A stretch of 64,000 bases of DNA from Corynespora cassiicola (lineage: Eukaryota; Ascomycota; Dothideomycetes; Pleosporales; Corynesporascaceae): assembly GCA_022059125.1 (NCBI GenBank), contig JAEUWY010000019.1, positions 62,001 to 126,000 on the forward strand, in the 5' to 3' direction. Shown here one piece after another: positions 20,753 to 30,867 of the stretch. A program made the translations under genes and the position numbers. Numbering within the stretch: the first letter of the stretch is position 1; every line of letters begins with the position of its first letter. The notes below the pieces were generated by a model. It saw only the letters and a list, made by a program, of their open reading frames with translations. It did no database searches and was not told the origin of the DNA.

Positions 20753-21675
20753 ATGACACACTGCTCTGTAGAAGCCATGTCTTTTTTCATTAGCAAGGTA
20801 GTAAGTTCATTGGGAGTCATGCATTCCAATTAATAGCCGAACTTACCTAAGCATTAGATTGCCATCACCGGCGCGGCATCCGGCATGGGGCTAGCAACTG
20901 CTCAACTACTTTCGTCTCGTGGTGCATTCGTTTCTTTGGCAGATATAAATGAAGAGGCTCTAAAAAATGCCATTGATTCTCTTCATAACCGAGATAGTCA
21001 CACATATTTCGTTGTAGATGTTCGAGATCGTGCATCAGTCGAGTCGTGGATCAGTTCCACGAAAACCAAATACGGGAAGTTAGATGGAGGCGTCAATATG
21101 GCTGGCATCATAGCCAAAACTTCACGTGTTTCTGAGATTTCAGATTCCGATTGGGATAGCTCTTTTGCAGTCAATGCCAAAGGCGTGTTCAATTGCATAC
21201 GAGCACAACTGAACGCGATGGGGCCGGGGAGCAGCATTGTGGGTTGCCTCGCCTAGGCGTACATACAACACTCTCTGACCATATCTATTTGCAGGTTTCG
21301 GCGGCTAGCGTCTTTGGTCAATTTGGTGCGCCCGGCAACGCAGCATACTGTGCCACCAAGGCCGCTGTGATTGCCCTCACACGCACAGCCGCGAAGGAAA
21401 ACCAGTACATAAGAGTCAATTGCGTCTCACCTGGCAAGTGGCATTCCAGTTGCAACATACTCCAACAGAACTGATAAGCCCGGAAAGGCTCTGTAAATAC
21501 ACCAATGTCGCAAGGAGAAGATCCTGAGCAGGTACGACGCGGTTTGCAGATCACGGCCCAAAAAAGGCGAGCTGAGCCGATTGAAGTTGCACGTGTCATC
21601 GCATTTTTGCTCAGCGATGAGGCATCTTTTGTGACGGGCGCAGTTTACAATGTTGATGGTGGATGGGTTTGCTAG
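20753..21675 (+). CDS. Short-chain dehydrogenase/reductase (SDR), classical
   Basis: Four exons: 20753-20797, 20858-21238, 21295-21433, 21488-21675 (250 aa). Cofactor motif T-G-A-A-S-G-M-G, adenine-side D-I-N at the end of beta 2, N-M-A-G-I (variant of N-A-G), active-site serine in I-V-S-A-A-S and Y-C-A-T-K for the Y-x-x-x-K pair, then P-G and a C-terminal V-D-G-G-W. NAD(P)-dependent oxidation or reduction of an alcohol/ketone is expected. The third intron (21434-21487) starts with GCAAGT and ends in AG: a GC-AG intron, needed to keep the P-G-S-V-N-T-P block intact. The ATG at 20777 is an alternative start. Same strand and direction as the next SDR. Confidence 0.82.
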
Positions 21676-22256
21676 GGACATTCCCACGTCTTTTCAGACA
21701 ATCAGTCAATTAGAAAGTTCATCTTGAATTCATCGCATCTGATACCACAATTAGCAATTTGAAGCCCCGCTCTGCGCGTTTACTTTTTGCGACGTCTCCA
21801 AGAGAGGCTTGACATACTATTGCATGTGTGTTTCGCGACTGCGAGGTACCAACCATTCTCGAATGCATGCACTAGGATCAATGGCCAACACACAGCACTC
21901 GGATGCCCAAGTCGCAGAGCCTGGGGGAGGGGTTTGCGCAGGATGTCCCAGAGGATTTCCCGGGTCGGCCCGATGGAGCAAATTCTGAACAGGAAAGTCT
22001 CCCCGGCACGCCGCCCCACCGGGTTACTATCGTCGCTTGATCACTCCTCTTGGGCAGCCTACGCCGTCCCCTCATCATTCCTGCCGTGCGAGGTTTTGGC
22101 ATCGCAGAAGATAAATTAACATGAATTGCTGCATAGGATACGATGGAATACTCCTTGTTCGCCACATTGTTTGATTCCACGACACCAATTTCCTGTCTTG
22201 AAAAGTAGCGAATTCATCAGTCACGAGCCCAGGCACCAAGAGCAATTGACAATGCT
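21676..22256. other. Intergenic spacer between two SDR genes
   Basis: 581 bp with no supported gene; includes the 3' end of the first SDR and promoter of the second. A moderately GC-rich patch near 21900-22070 has an open frame without protein-like features. Confidence 0.5.
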
Positions 22257-23069
22257 ATGGACGTCCCCGGGTATGCCTTGATTACTGGTGCCGCGTCTGG
22301 CATTGGATGCGCGTGCGCGAAGGCTTTCGCGCAGGAAGGTTCTGCCGGCATTGCGCTGCTCGATCTCAACCAAGATGCATTGGTGCAAGTGAAAAGCGAG
22401 ATATTGGCGGATATCAAAAGGGAAAATCGAATACTTCGAATACAATTATATGCAGTCGATGTTTCGAACGAGCAAGAAGTCACGAGGATCGTCAAAGAAG
22501 TGGCAAAAGCATTTGGTCGGCTAGATTACGTCGTCAATGCAGCTGGCATTGCAATGAAGCACGAGGGCGGAGCTGCCTTTGCCGAGACTGGGGACTGGAA
22601 TAAGATCCTGGACATCAACCTAAACGGCACGTTCTTTGTGCTTCGGGCCGCAGCTGAAATCATGCTGAAGCAGGACCCCATCATCTCCTCCGTCGACGGC
22701 CGACCACTCCAACGCGGGTCCATCGTAAACTTCAGCTCTATTCAAGGTGTAGTGGGAATTACCCTATCCACCGCCTATACTGTCAGCAAACATGCTGTAA
22801 TTGGCCTTACGCGAACCGCCTCCGAGGACTACGCATCGCAAGGTCTGCGGGTGAACGCCATTTGCCCGGGGTACACCGAGACGCCGATGACGACGAGGAA
22901 TCCGGCGGTCAAGAAAGCAATGGACGAGCGAATTCAGACGGCGGTACCTATGCAGCGAATGGGGGTTCCCAAGGAGATTGCGGATGGTGTTTTATATCTT
23001 GCGGGGGGGAGGAGTAGCTTTGTGACAGGTAGTGCTTTGATGGTCGACGGTGGCTATACCTCACGGTAG
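22257..23069 (+). CDS. Short-chain dehydrogenase/reductase, 3-oxoacyl-reductase-like
   Basis: Intronless, 270 aa. T-G-A-A-S-G-I-G at residues 10-17, L-L-D-L-N at the second strand (Asp favours NAD over NADP), D-V-S, N-A-A-G-I, S-I-V-N-F-S-S with catalytic Ser, Y-T-V-S-K, P-G-Y-T-E-T-P-M and the C-terminal G-S-A-L-M-V-D-G-G-Y-T. All catalytic residues (N, S, Y, K) are present, so it should be active. It is separated by about 580 bp from another SDR on the same strand, and both follow the BVMO/Zn2Cys6 pair: an alcohol to ketone to ester sequence is a plausible use, by inference only. Confidence 0.9.
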   Translation: MDVPGYALITGAASGIGCACAKAFAQEGSAGIALLDLNQDALVQVKSEILADIKRENRILRIQLYAVDVSNEQEVTRIVKEVAKAFGRLDYVVNAAGIAMKHEGGAAFAETGDWNKILDINLNGTFFVLRAAAEIMLKQDPIISSVDGRPLQRGSIVNFSSIQGVVGITLSTAYTVSKHAVIGLTRTASEDYASQGLRVNAICPGYTETPMTTRNPAVKKAMDERIQTAVPMQRMGVPKEIADGVLYLAGGRSSFVTGSALMVDGGYTSR

Positions 23070-23757
23070 TTTTCAGCATATCAATATTCAAGGTTATTAC
23101 CGCTCCTCAACAGAAATGTCATGCATACTAGCTCGATTTCATGAAGAATCTTCGTCAGGGGTTTATTTATCACAGTGTCGACCATGTTGCAAATCGCGAT
23201 TGACACTGATATTGATTCCCTACCTACAATTTTCCAAATCTGTTATCCCTGAAGAATGATTAAGAATGCTGAAACACTCTTCACGCGAGCCATGCAAATG
23301 AAAGCTAGACTGCGCTGTCTAAGCTCTTCTGCCCAACGGTAGGCGTCCATGTATAATTATCCCAACTTACCGAAAATCAAAAGATATTTTTAAACATTTT
23401 GAAATAGCTAGATGTGCGACACGACTGGGCTTTATTTCTTAAAAAGCTTTCCAGCGTTGCAGAGACAGCCGCAGCATGTACATCCCAATAATTACCATTT
23501 CCCCGAGATTCAGTCCGTCCGACTTGGCCACCAATGAACAAAGCACGAGCGCTTGTATTCCCACCACGGCACTATTGAGCAGAAGGAAAGGCGTGGACAC
23601 TGATTAGAAAATGAAGATCATACTCCTATTGTTGTGAGTACATAAGCAATACCGATTCTTATTATAAAGGCCCTAGGCATTGCTCACTTCTCCTATCGCC
23701 ATCACACTATCTGACTCCAACGCCGCCTTCAAATACTTTCTTTAATCACATTTCAAT
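23070..23757. other. Intergenic; promoter of a small secreted protein
   Basis: No gene in this 688-bp interval. A TATA-like TATAAAG at 23663-23669 stands about 95 bp before the ATG of the next gene and is probably its core promoter. Confidence 0.45.
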
Positions 23758-24043
23758 ATGCAAATCTATACTTTTATCCCTATTTTTCTTTCCGCGCTAG
23801 TTGTAGCAGCGCCTGTTGCAATGGAGCAAAGCGGCATGTCAGTAGCTCCTCGGGATTGCAACCCGGCTATACGAGGTGTAAGACGACCCATTGAATACGC
23901 AAAGAGTATTAAAATCTTCTTTCTTTCATAGCTAACACTATTCATACATCCAGTCATGCATCGGCCCCCCCAATCCTGGACATCCTCGTCGCCCGTGTTC
24001 ATTCAACAACCACTGTGCTCGCCCCTCCAACGAATCAACTTAG
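23758..24043 (+). CDS. Small secreted cysteine-containing protein
   Basis: Two exons, 23758-23877 and 23954-24043 (69 aa), joined across a 76-nt GTAAGA...CAG intron. The first 20 or so residues form a signal peptide (F-I-P-I-F-L-S-A-L-V-V-A-A-P-V-A). The short mature part has four cysteines (one before the splice, three after) with P-P-N-P-G-H-P-R-R-P in between. Size, secretion signal, even cysteine number and a TATA-containing promoter fit the effector-like or antimicrobial small secreted proteins of fungi. No family was recognised. The second exon is short, so the 3' end is the weak point of the model. Confidence 0.55.
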
Positions 24044-25616
24044 AAAAGAGATGCTACTTCTGGGAGAAAAGAAAAAGACGGGAACTCCTGTATGTAGCTC
24101 CTCTAGCTGGTACAAGATCATTCTTCATGATCGGCAACAATTGTATCCAGGGATAAACAGCTGAAATACCTCCACCTTATCACTTCATTGTCTTTTTCTT
24201 TCTGTTCGACATTGGTATTGCGGTCCACTCGTTAAATTCCGCCGAAGTTTGGCCATTGAATAAATCCCCAGATATCCCCTAATGTCTGGCTAGTTGCTTT
24301 GACTTGTCCCGATCTTTTGACTGAGGCTGAGTTCGCAGAGATAATCTCTACAGATTTACCAAGACGATCTATTTGCTTGGACATACTCTAGCTCATCATG
24401 TGTCTTCATTCGTGTTTCCTAGCTTGGGTACCAGTCCACCACCTGCCCTGATCACTCGGGCCGTACATTTGCTGTTGAGTAGTAGGGCGGGCGCGGCAAC
24501 TATCTCGCGCCGATCTGACTGAGTACCAAGTGGAAGATTACGGAAGGCTGTGTATCGGAACTCATAGATAATTTCGGTCATTGTAGTGTTACGTGGTCTA
24601 TTGGCACCGGCCCGACTTGGCACGTTGTTGAACCACCGACGGCCTCTGCATTCATGACGATTTGTTTATACATAGCTCTACATCGAAATTTGCGTTTTTT
24701 TCCATTCGAAGTTTTCTAGGAGAAAGTGCATACATCTTTCTCCTTTGTATGACACCTTTGGAGCTCGTTGAGATATCGAAAACAGAGATAACGGAGATTC
24801 AATTGGAAGAAATCGCACACACTACGATAGATAAAAATTGAAAGACAAGCTCAGCACCTTCACATTCATACATCTAATCAATGGCAGAAGACAAGATGCC
24901 AAAAGGTTGTGATAGGCCTCTACAACAAGATTAACAGCGTTAAGAATACTGTACAGACAAGAAAGTGCATCTTCCGGAAACTCGGAAATGTCTGACGCGG
25001 GAACATAGGACCTTTTTGAGATTGAGGAGTGAGATCTTCCTCCTGGATGTGGGATAGTCCCAACTCAATCACGTTTGCGGTAACATGATCAGCTGCCTTT
25101 TCAGACATCTAAAGGCACCCACCATAGCTCGCTTGTATTCTTCACTGGATACATCTGCTCTCGCTCTAGAAGATTACATTGAGGCTGGGTTTTGCGAAAG
25201 AACTCCTACTGAATGAGAGTGGTTCAACGGTAATCGCTCGGGGAAACTTCGGGCACTGATTGGGCAAGCGCAGTGATCCGGTTCGCCCCATCAAAGAGAC
25301 GGATTCTGATCTGATAGCCTCGGGGACTTGACACAGAGGCAACTACGGTCGATTTCTGAACGAAAAACCACTAGGACAGCCAGTGGAATCATTCGGTTCT
25401 TTTTGCTGAGTGTTCAATTATCAAAGTCCGTTAAGTCCGGGGATGAGTGTCGTGCAACTTGCGTCCGGTATGTCCGATTACATCTGATAGGGCCCCAGCA
25501 TTCTGAGAAATGGATAGTAGTATAAGAACATGGAATGGCTTGTTACTGTGCCTCATCTCTCTCAGCTTCTCGGCTTCAAGAGCTGTGTTTAACAAACTGT
25601 ACCTGTCCGAACCACT
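24044..25616. other. Intergenic, no gene seen
   Basis: About 1.6 kb with only short open frames lacking protein-like composition. A short palindrome (GGAGAAAG...CTTTCTCC) occurs near 24720-24741. No RNA gene or transposon recognised. Confidence 0.5.
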
Positions 25617-26684
25617 ATGACCGCACACGCAAAGGATCAGCCTGGCAACTTTTCCAATCGCATTGAACATGTTGCAATAATTGGAGTCAGTTTCCCATGC
25701 CATGTTTGATGGCATTTTTAACTAGGGTGAAAGGCAGGTGGGAAGCTCGGGCAACACCTAACGCGGTCCCTGTTGGCCACGGGAAAGCATACCGTGACGG
25801 CCATAACCCGCCCCGAAAGCACCAGCCAGCTACCTGAAGGCGTAAAGGTAAAATACGTCGACTACGGCGGGGAAGACTCGGAAGCGCTTGTCCAGACACT
25901 CCGGGGCCAACAGATTTTGATCATCACAATGGCGGTCACAGCGCCGCGCGACACAGTCAGCAAGCTCGTGCGCGCCGCTTCCCAAGCCGGCGTACGATAT
26001 GTGATGCCGAACTGGTTCGGACATGATCCGCAAAACAGGAAGCTGTGCGAAGACTCGATGCTTGCCCAAAGAGATGACCAGATCCGCGCCGAGGTAGAAA
26101 CGCTCGGCAACATCTCGTACATGCAGCTCGTCTGCAATTTCTGGTACGAGTTCAGCCTCGGGGGTGGACCTAACCGGTTTGGATTCGACTTCCAAAAGCG
26201 CTCGCTGGTACTGTTCGACGATGCGAGCGTGCCAATCAATGTCACGACGTGGCCTCGGTGTGGAGAATCGGTCGCAGGTCTGCTCAGCTTGAAGGAGCTC
26301 CCAGAAGACGAGTTCGACGAGTCACCCACCCTTTCCCAATTTCGCAATGCCCCGGTCTACGTCTCCAGCTTCTTACTCACTCAGCTCGACATGTTCGAGA
26401 GCGTCAAACGAGTGAGGAATACGAGCAATCACGACTGGGATATTACATACGAATCAGCAGAACAGAGATGGAAGAGTAGCTATGGAGAAGTGAGTCACGG
26501 AAACTTTGGCGCTTTCACAAAGATGCTCTATAGTCGCATGTTCTTCCCGAATGGTGGCGGGGACTACGAGTCCCATCGAAGTCTCGACAACAGGCTTCTG
26601 AATCTTCCTGTGGAAAACCTGGACGAATCTACTGCTGCTGGAATTCTCATGGGGGAAAACAACGAGGTGCCTTACTCACACTAG
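25617..26684 (+). CDS. NmrA-like NAD(P)-binding protein
   Basis: Two exons, 25617-25689 and 25738-26684 (339 aa). Joined, the N-terminus reads V-A-I-I-G-V-S-G-K-L-G-Q, the G-x-x-G-x-x-G loop of NmrA-like/isoflavone-reductase-like Rossmann proteins, then T-G-K-H-T-V-T-A-I-T-R-P and G-V-K-V-K-Y-V-D-Y. A G-V-R-Y-V-M-P-N-W-F-G block takes the place of the usual substrate-side segment. No classical SDR Y-x-x-x-K is seen, as in NmrA regulators, so it may sense NAD(P) redox state rather than catalyse, though some relatives are reductases. The only donor that keeps both the glycine loop and the frame is GTTTCC (48-nt intron), which is atypical; the obvious GTCAGT four bases earlier breaks the frame. 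Confidence 0.75.
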
Positions 26685-26859
26685 CCAGGATTCCTGTCCA
26701 TCCTGCTCATGCAGGGCTGCGGATCTGGCTCTCGTGAACATAACTTTTAAGGGGCGATGGTCACTCGGCGCAATTATTTGTTGATTCTTTTCTTGGTTGT
26801 GACATCACCTATCACGTTCACTGGCGAACAGACACAATTCCCACGAGAACTTCTTCTTT

Positions 26860-28373
26860 GACGGAGCCACTGCGGAGTCGAACTCGTGGGAAACAGAACT
26901 ACATGTCTCCTTCTTCCGGCTTTATCATTATTCGGATGACAACTTGGCTTATATCATGCGGGAAGAGAAGATGTCAGATTCCAATACAGTCAGAATTGGG
27001 ATGGACAACAAACATTCAGCACGAGGTGATGTGATCCTATCAAGGGAAACAGTCAGCTTCTGCTTTACAGGAGATTTCTTTGACCACTTCTGGACCTGCC
27101 ACTTTTTCGAGCATTATCTGTATCGCAAAGCGGATACAATCCCCTCTCTGGGAAAAAGACTCACTGCGATGTATCTGGCAGAACCTAGGCGTAATGACGC
27201 AAAAAGGTGTATAAAACCATGGCAACAGCGCAAAGTTCTCGAACTTCTCCTGTTCCATGAAGCGCTAAATGAAATTCACAAAAGCACGACCGAGATACTT
27301 GATTGGGTCAAGAAAAGAGTTCTCCATCTTTCTGAAAAGAAGAGCATGAAGACGGGAACCAAGGTTCAGCAAAACAGAAATCGAACGATGATACTCTGGA
27401 GATTCACCCTTTTGTTTTCGCCACCCATCCTTTGAACAGTCTGGCAGAGGCAATTCTGGACGGAAACAAACTTCCGGAGCAGAGAACAAGCGAAATTTTT
27501 TTTCTAGCGTTGAGAGATGGCGGTTGTTCGAGCAGATCTTGAATTCTTTAGAAAAGGATTTGGGGTACAATATTGAGCTTCTAGAGCAGCGGAAATGGCA
27601 AGAAGAGAAGCGGGGGCAAGAAAAACCACGATGGACTCGGAATGATGAAAGGAGGTATCGCACTACAATAACAAAAATATCAGGACTGAATGAGTGCAAA
27701 TTCCGGGAAATTGAGCGCCTTAAGTCAAACATGAAGGATTTTCGAGAGTCCCTCTCCAGTCGACTGGAATCTGTCCGAAATGATATCAGCTTTCGGGGAT
27801 CCGAGAATATCAACCTGTTCACGTACGTCACTGTCGTTTTCCTCCCATTAGGGTTCGCTACTGGGGTGTTTAGCATGAGCGGATCGCCAGATCACTCCAC
27901 ATTGATGAGCATGATCGAACTAGCGTTGCTGTCGCTTGCTCTGACTTTTCATGCCTTGGCAAACGCAACGACTGGGAAAAGTGTTATGCAACCGGGAATT
28001 CATGCATTCCGTAGCATTGAGCAGTTTGTTTGCAAAACCTCTTCATCTGATCGCAACACCTATTTTTCTGATCGTCACACCCATGATCCTGATTACGTTT
28101 TGGGTCCAAAATCGGGTCGTGTTTCTCTTTTTTCGATACCTAAGTATCCCTACACAGCTGCATGGTCCTTCATCAATCGAGAATATGTGGAAAAGAGTCG
28201 AAACGCTTAAAGGATCTTTCAAACAAAAGCTAGCCTATCAGATGGCCATGGATCCTGCAGAAGAGGCACGAAAGCACTACAACGAACGCGAGAGGGTAGA
28301 AGACGCGGAGACGCCAAAAACCACCAATAACAATTCGGGAAAATCGAACAAGGGAGCTCAAAGGGGAGATTAA
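26860..28373 (+). pseudogene. CorA-like Mg2+ transporter gene with frameshifts
   Basis: Coding segments of a fungal CorA-like protein occur in order: F-F-D-G-A-T-A-x-S-x-S-W-E-T-E-L-H-V-S-F-F-R-L-Y (26860s), F-T-G-D-F-F-D-H-F-W-T-C, H-P-F-V-F-A-T-H-P-L (27410s), a coiled region, then the membrane part N-I-N-L-F-T-Y-V-T-V-V-F-L-P-L-G-F-A-T-G-V-F-S-M-S and a second helix, and a charged tail to 28373. Frames change near 27370, 27515 and 28034 (an AAAA run), and no GT-AG intron explains the last two. The expected N-terminus is not visible. The G-M-N signature of true CorA channels is absent, as in most fungal members (G-V-F-S-M-S here). Probably a recent pseudogene; sequencing errors in homopolymers are an alternative. 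Confidence 0.65.
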
Positions 28374-28832
28374 AAACAAAATGGAGCCAAAGAAGACGGT
28401 AAAGCTACGGCTTTATCCAGCAACGACGCTCCACGTTCCATTTTACGGGACTAGACAGATGGAAGAGTGTGCGTAGGGTTTGGTGGCGAGTCGGACGTGT
28501 GCTCGACAATATTTTATTAAGTACCTGTTTGATTTGGTAGTTTGTGATTTCTTCATTGGCATTCGTTTATGTCCAATAATATTTTTGGGCTTTCTAACAC
28601 GTCTGCCACATACCGAGTATCTTCAGCGCTTCCAAATGTGTAGCTCTTATGAATGACTCCATAACAATATTTGTCGATTATGGTCTCCATGGCCCTTTAA
28701 CCACAAAAAAAGTACCTTGTATTTTTTGACGTGAGATCAGTCGAACACCAGTATCAGGCATGATGTTGAAGATGATCATGAAAGATTCTTTTTTCATGAG
28801 CATAGTTTAGTGCGAATATGCATCCAGCCAAT
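28374..28832. other. Convergent intergenic spacer
   Basis: 459 bp between two 3' ends, AT-rich, probably carrying both transcription terminators. No gene seen. Confidence 0.5.
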
Positions 28833-30170
28833 TCAAAATATTGCAACTGCATTAGGGGGCGATGCCACACCGCCAGGTACCTGCAACGTATCGTGTCAGC
28901 TAGAGATCCGGGCATATATTCTGATTCTTCCATTTCAGAATTGCATGTATCTTATCCCCCTGATACAAGGACGCCACACAACGTCAACTTATCGCATGTT
29001 GCTTGCACCCAGCCTGTCCATTATTCCAGAGCTAAGAAAGACTGAAAACTCACCTTTAAAGGTACGCTGCTGATAAATGCCGTTGCTCTCCCCAACCTCT
29101 CACTGGTCTCGCATAAACGTTCCAAGTCCCACATTTCGCCAATCATGACACCCCATCCGCCAAGCAGCCACTGGTGCAACAAGCCACCTCCCTGCATGTC
29201 TTGCTCCCAGTATTCGCCTTTCCAGATACCGCCGGGAACGTTGTGCGGGCCGACCAGGGGCGCCATTTCGAAAGAGGGAGCATCACTGTCGAGAACTTAA
29301 TATTAGTCTCCGAGAATCGATATAGGAGAATCTAGCTCCAGGGTAGGCATATGGACAGACCACCGGAACATAAGGGAGGGGAGAAAGGGATAAAAGGAAA
29401 CGGAGCTCAACCCACCTAGCCACGGCCACAAATCCATTCTCCCAAATCCACTCCACTACCTCTTTGCTGCTCTCCACCCCCAAAAACGCCGGCGGCTTCC
29501 CCGGCATCGCCCTCCGCTCCTCCATCCCCAACCTCTCATACGCCTCCGTGAACCCCGTGCGCAGCAACAGTACATCCCCCTCCCTGGTCTGCACCCCCGT
29601 CTCCGCCAACATCTCCTTGAGCACTTTGCCGGAAATGCTGCTCGCGCTCAGCGCATCCAGTCTCTCTATCCCCTTCTTGGCGCAAAACCGCGGATAGTCG
29701 AGCACCACGGCGCGCCCTGTGATGCCACCGGCGTGCGCCACGTTCTGTATGCCGAGGACCTCGCTGCTTTCGAGCTCGGCCTGCGTCCTACCCCCGTAGA
29801 ACCGCTTAGCTTGCTGATACCCATAGTGCCTCAGGCCATCCCATTGACTCCCGCTCTGGGTATTGACGTCCAGAAAATCGTCGTTGACGGTGCGCTTCGT
29901 GCCGTCGGGGTGGCGGCGGTTCTCCATGCGCCAGCCAAAGGGCGGGCGGTCGAAGGAGGGAAAGGACGGCATATTGAGCGTCCAGTCGAGGCTTACGCGC
30001 TCGCCGGTCTGGATTTCTTGGGCGGCGAGCCGGATGGAAGTCGGCGTTATGAGATTTAGGGCGCCGAGTTGGTCGTGCGGGCCGTAGAGGGTCCAGGCAT
30101 TTCCTGGGGGGCCGGAGGGGTCGAGGGGAAGGGCGGAGAAGGGGGGGCGGGTGCGTTTGATCTCTGACAT
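28833..30170 (-). CDS. Cyclase-family (kynurenine formamidase-like) hydrolase
   Basis: Exons 30170-29416, 29285-29054 and 28880-28833 (344 aa); introns of 130 and 173 nt keep the frame. Matches the fungal branch of the putative-cyclase superfamily: N-A-W-T-L-Y-G-P-H-D-Q-L-G-A-L-N at the start, V-N-T-Q-S-G-S-Q-W-D-G-L-R-H (metal/active-site region), G-R-A-V-V-L-D-Y, G-D-V-L-L-L-R-T-G-F, and the C-terminus S-S-V-P-L-K|V-P-G-G-V-A-S-P-P-N-A with the last block in its own 48-nt exon. Metal-dependent amide or lactone hydrolysis is likely; substrate unknown. The frame stays open to 30326, but a TATA box at 30281-30287 favours the ATG at 30170. Confidence 0.82.
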
Positions 30171-30280
30171 TGCGATCTCGGGGCTTTGCAATTGGCGTAG
30201 GACGGTGTAGATTCGTGGTATCAAGGATGGGGTGGTGTGGATGCGCAGTGTATGCACCATCCATGAGGCCACTGCTTGGC

Positions 30281-30287
30281 TTATATA
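30281..30287 (-). promoter_or_regulatory. TATA box of the cyclase-family gene
   Basis: The minus strand reads TATATAA, about 110 nt before the chosen ATG at 30170. Its position puts transcription start near 30250, downstream of the longer in-frame ATGs, which supports the shorter protein. Confidence 0.45.
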
Positions 30288-30867
30288 CCACCCCTCCTTC
30301 CCTCCTTCCCTCCTGCCCGCCCTCAAGCGGGGAATAATGCCATCACTCGGGACAAGTCCCGAAGTTGGAATAAGCTTCGGCTCGCCCTAGAGTGGGGTTC
30401 AGCGCGCAAAGCGGGGCACGGCACGCATGCAACTCGATCGAATCCTTACTCTGGCTCGCTGATTCGAAAGGGTCCGCGCCCGGAAATGGGTGCGGAAAAG
30501 ATGGAGGGAGATGCACCGAGGTTCCGAATTCCGAGGCAGTTCCGGCCCACAGGCACGAGTGCTTGATGTACCGAAGGTAGGAGGGCGACGCGTGTCGGTG
30601 TACCAAACATGGGCATCACGTGGGGTGGATATGCAGGCGTCGGCATTTCAAAAACAATATCGGGGTCTGAGAAAGAAGAAGAAGACGTAGCGGTGCCGCT
30701 GGATTGGACGGCCAAAAAGCTGAGAGATTGTATTGCGGCCGGATCAGGTGGCTGCTATCTACAGACGAACTCTCGAGCTGGTCTCGCTTCACATGCTTTT
30801 CGTCTTGTTTTTTTTCCAACATGTGCCAATGTGGGATTATTATAGTGACGTCTGTCCATTGCTTCTC
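30288..30867. other. Intergenic, no gene seen
   Basis: Spacer between the cyclase-gene promoter and the 3' end of the RabGAP gene. Short open frames on both strands are not protein-like. Confidence 0.5.

Noticed and set aside
25617..25737. Frameshift in the NmrA-like gene
   Set aside because: First suspected because the GTCAGT donor breaks the frame; using GTTTCC four bases later gives a complete gene, so a frameshift is not required.
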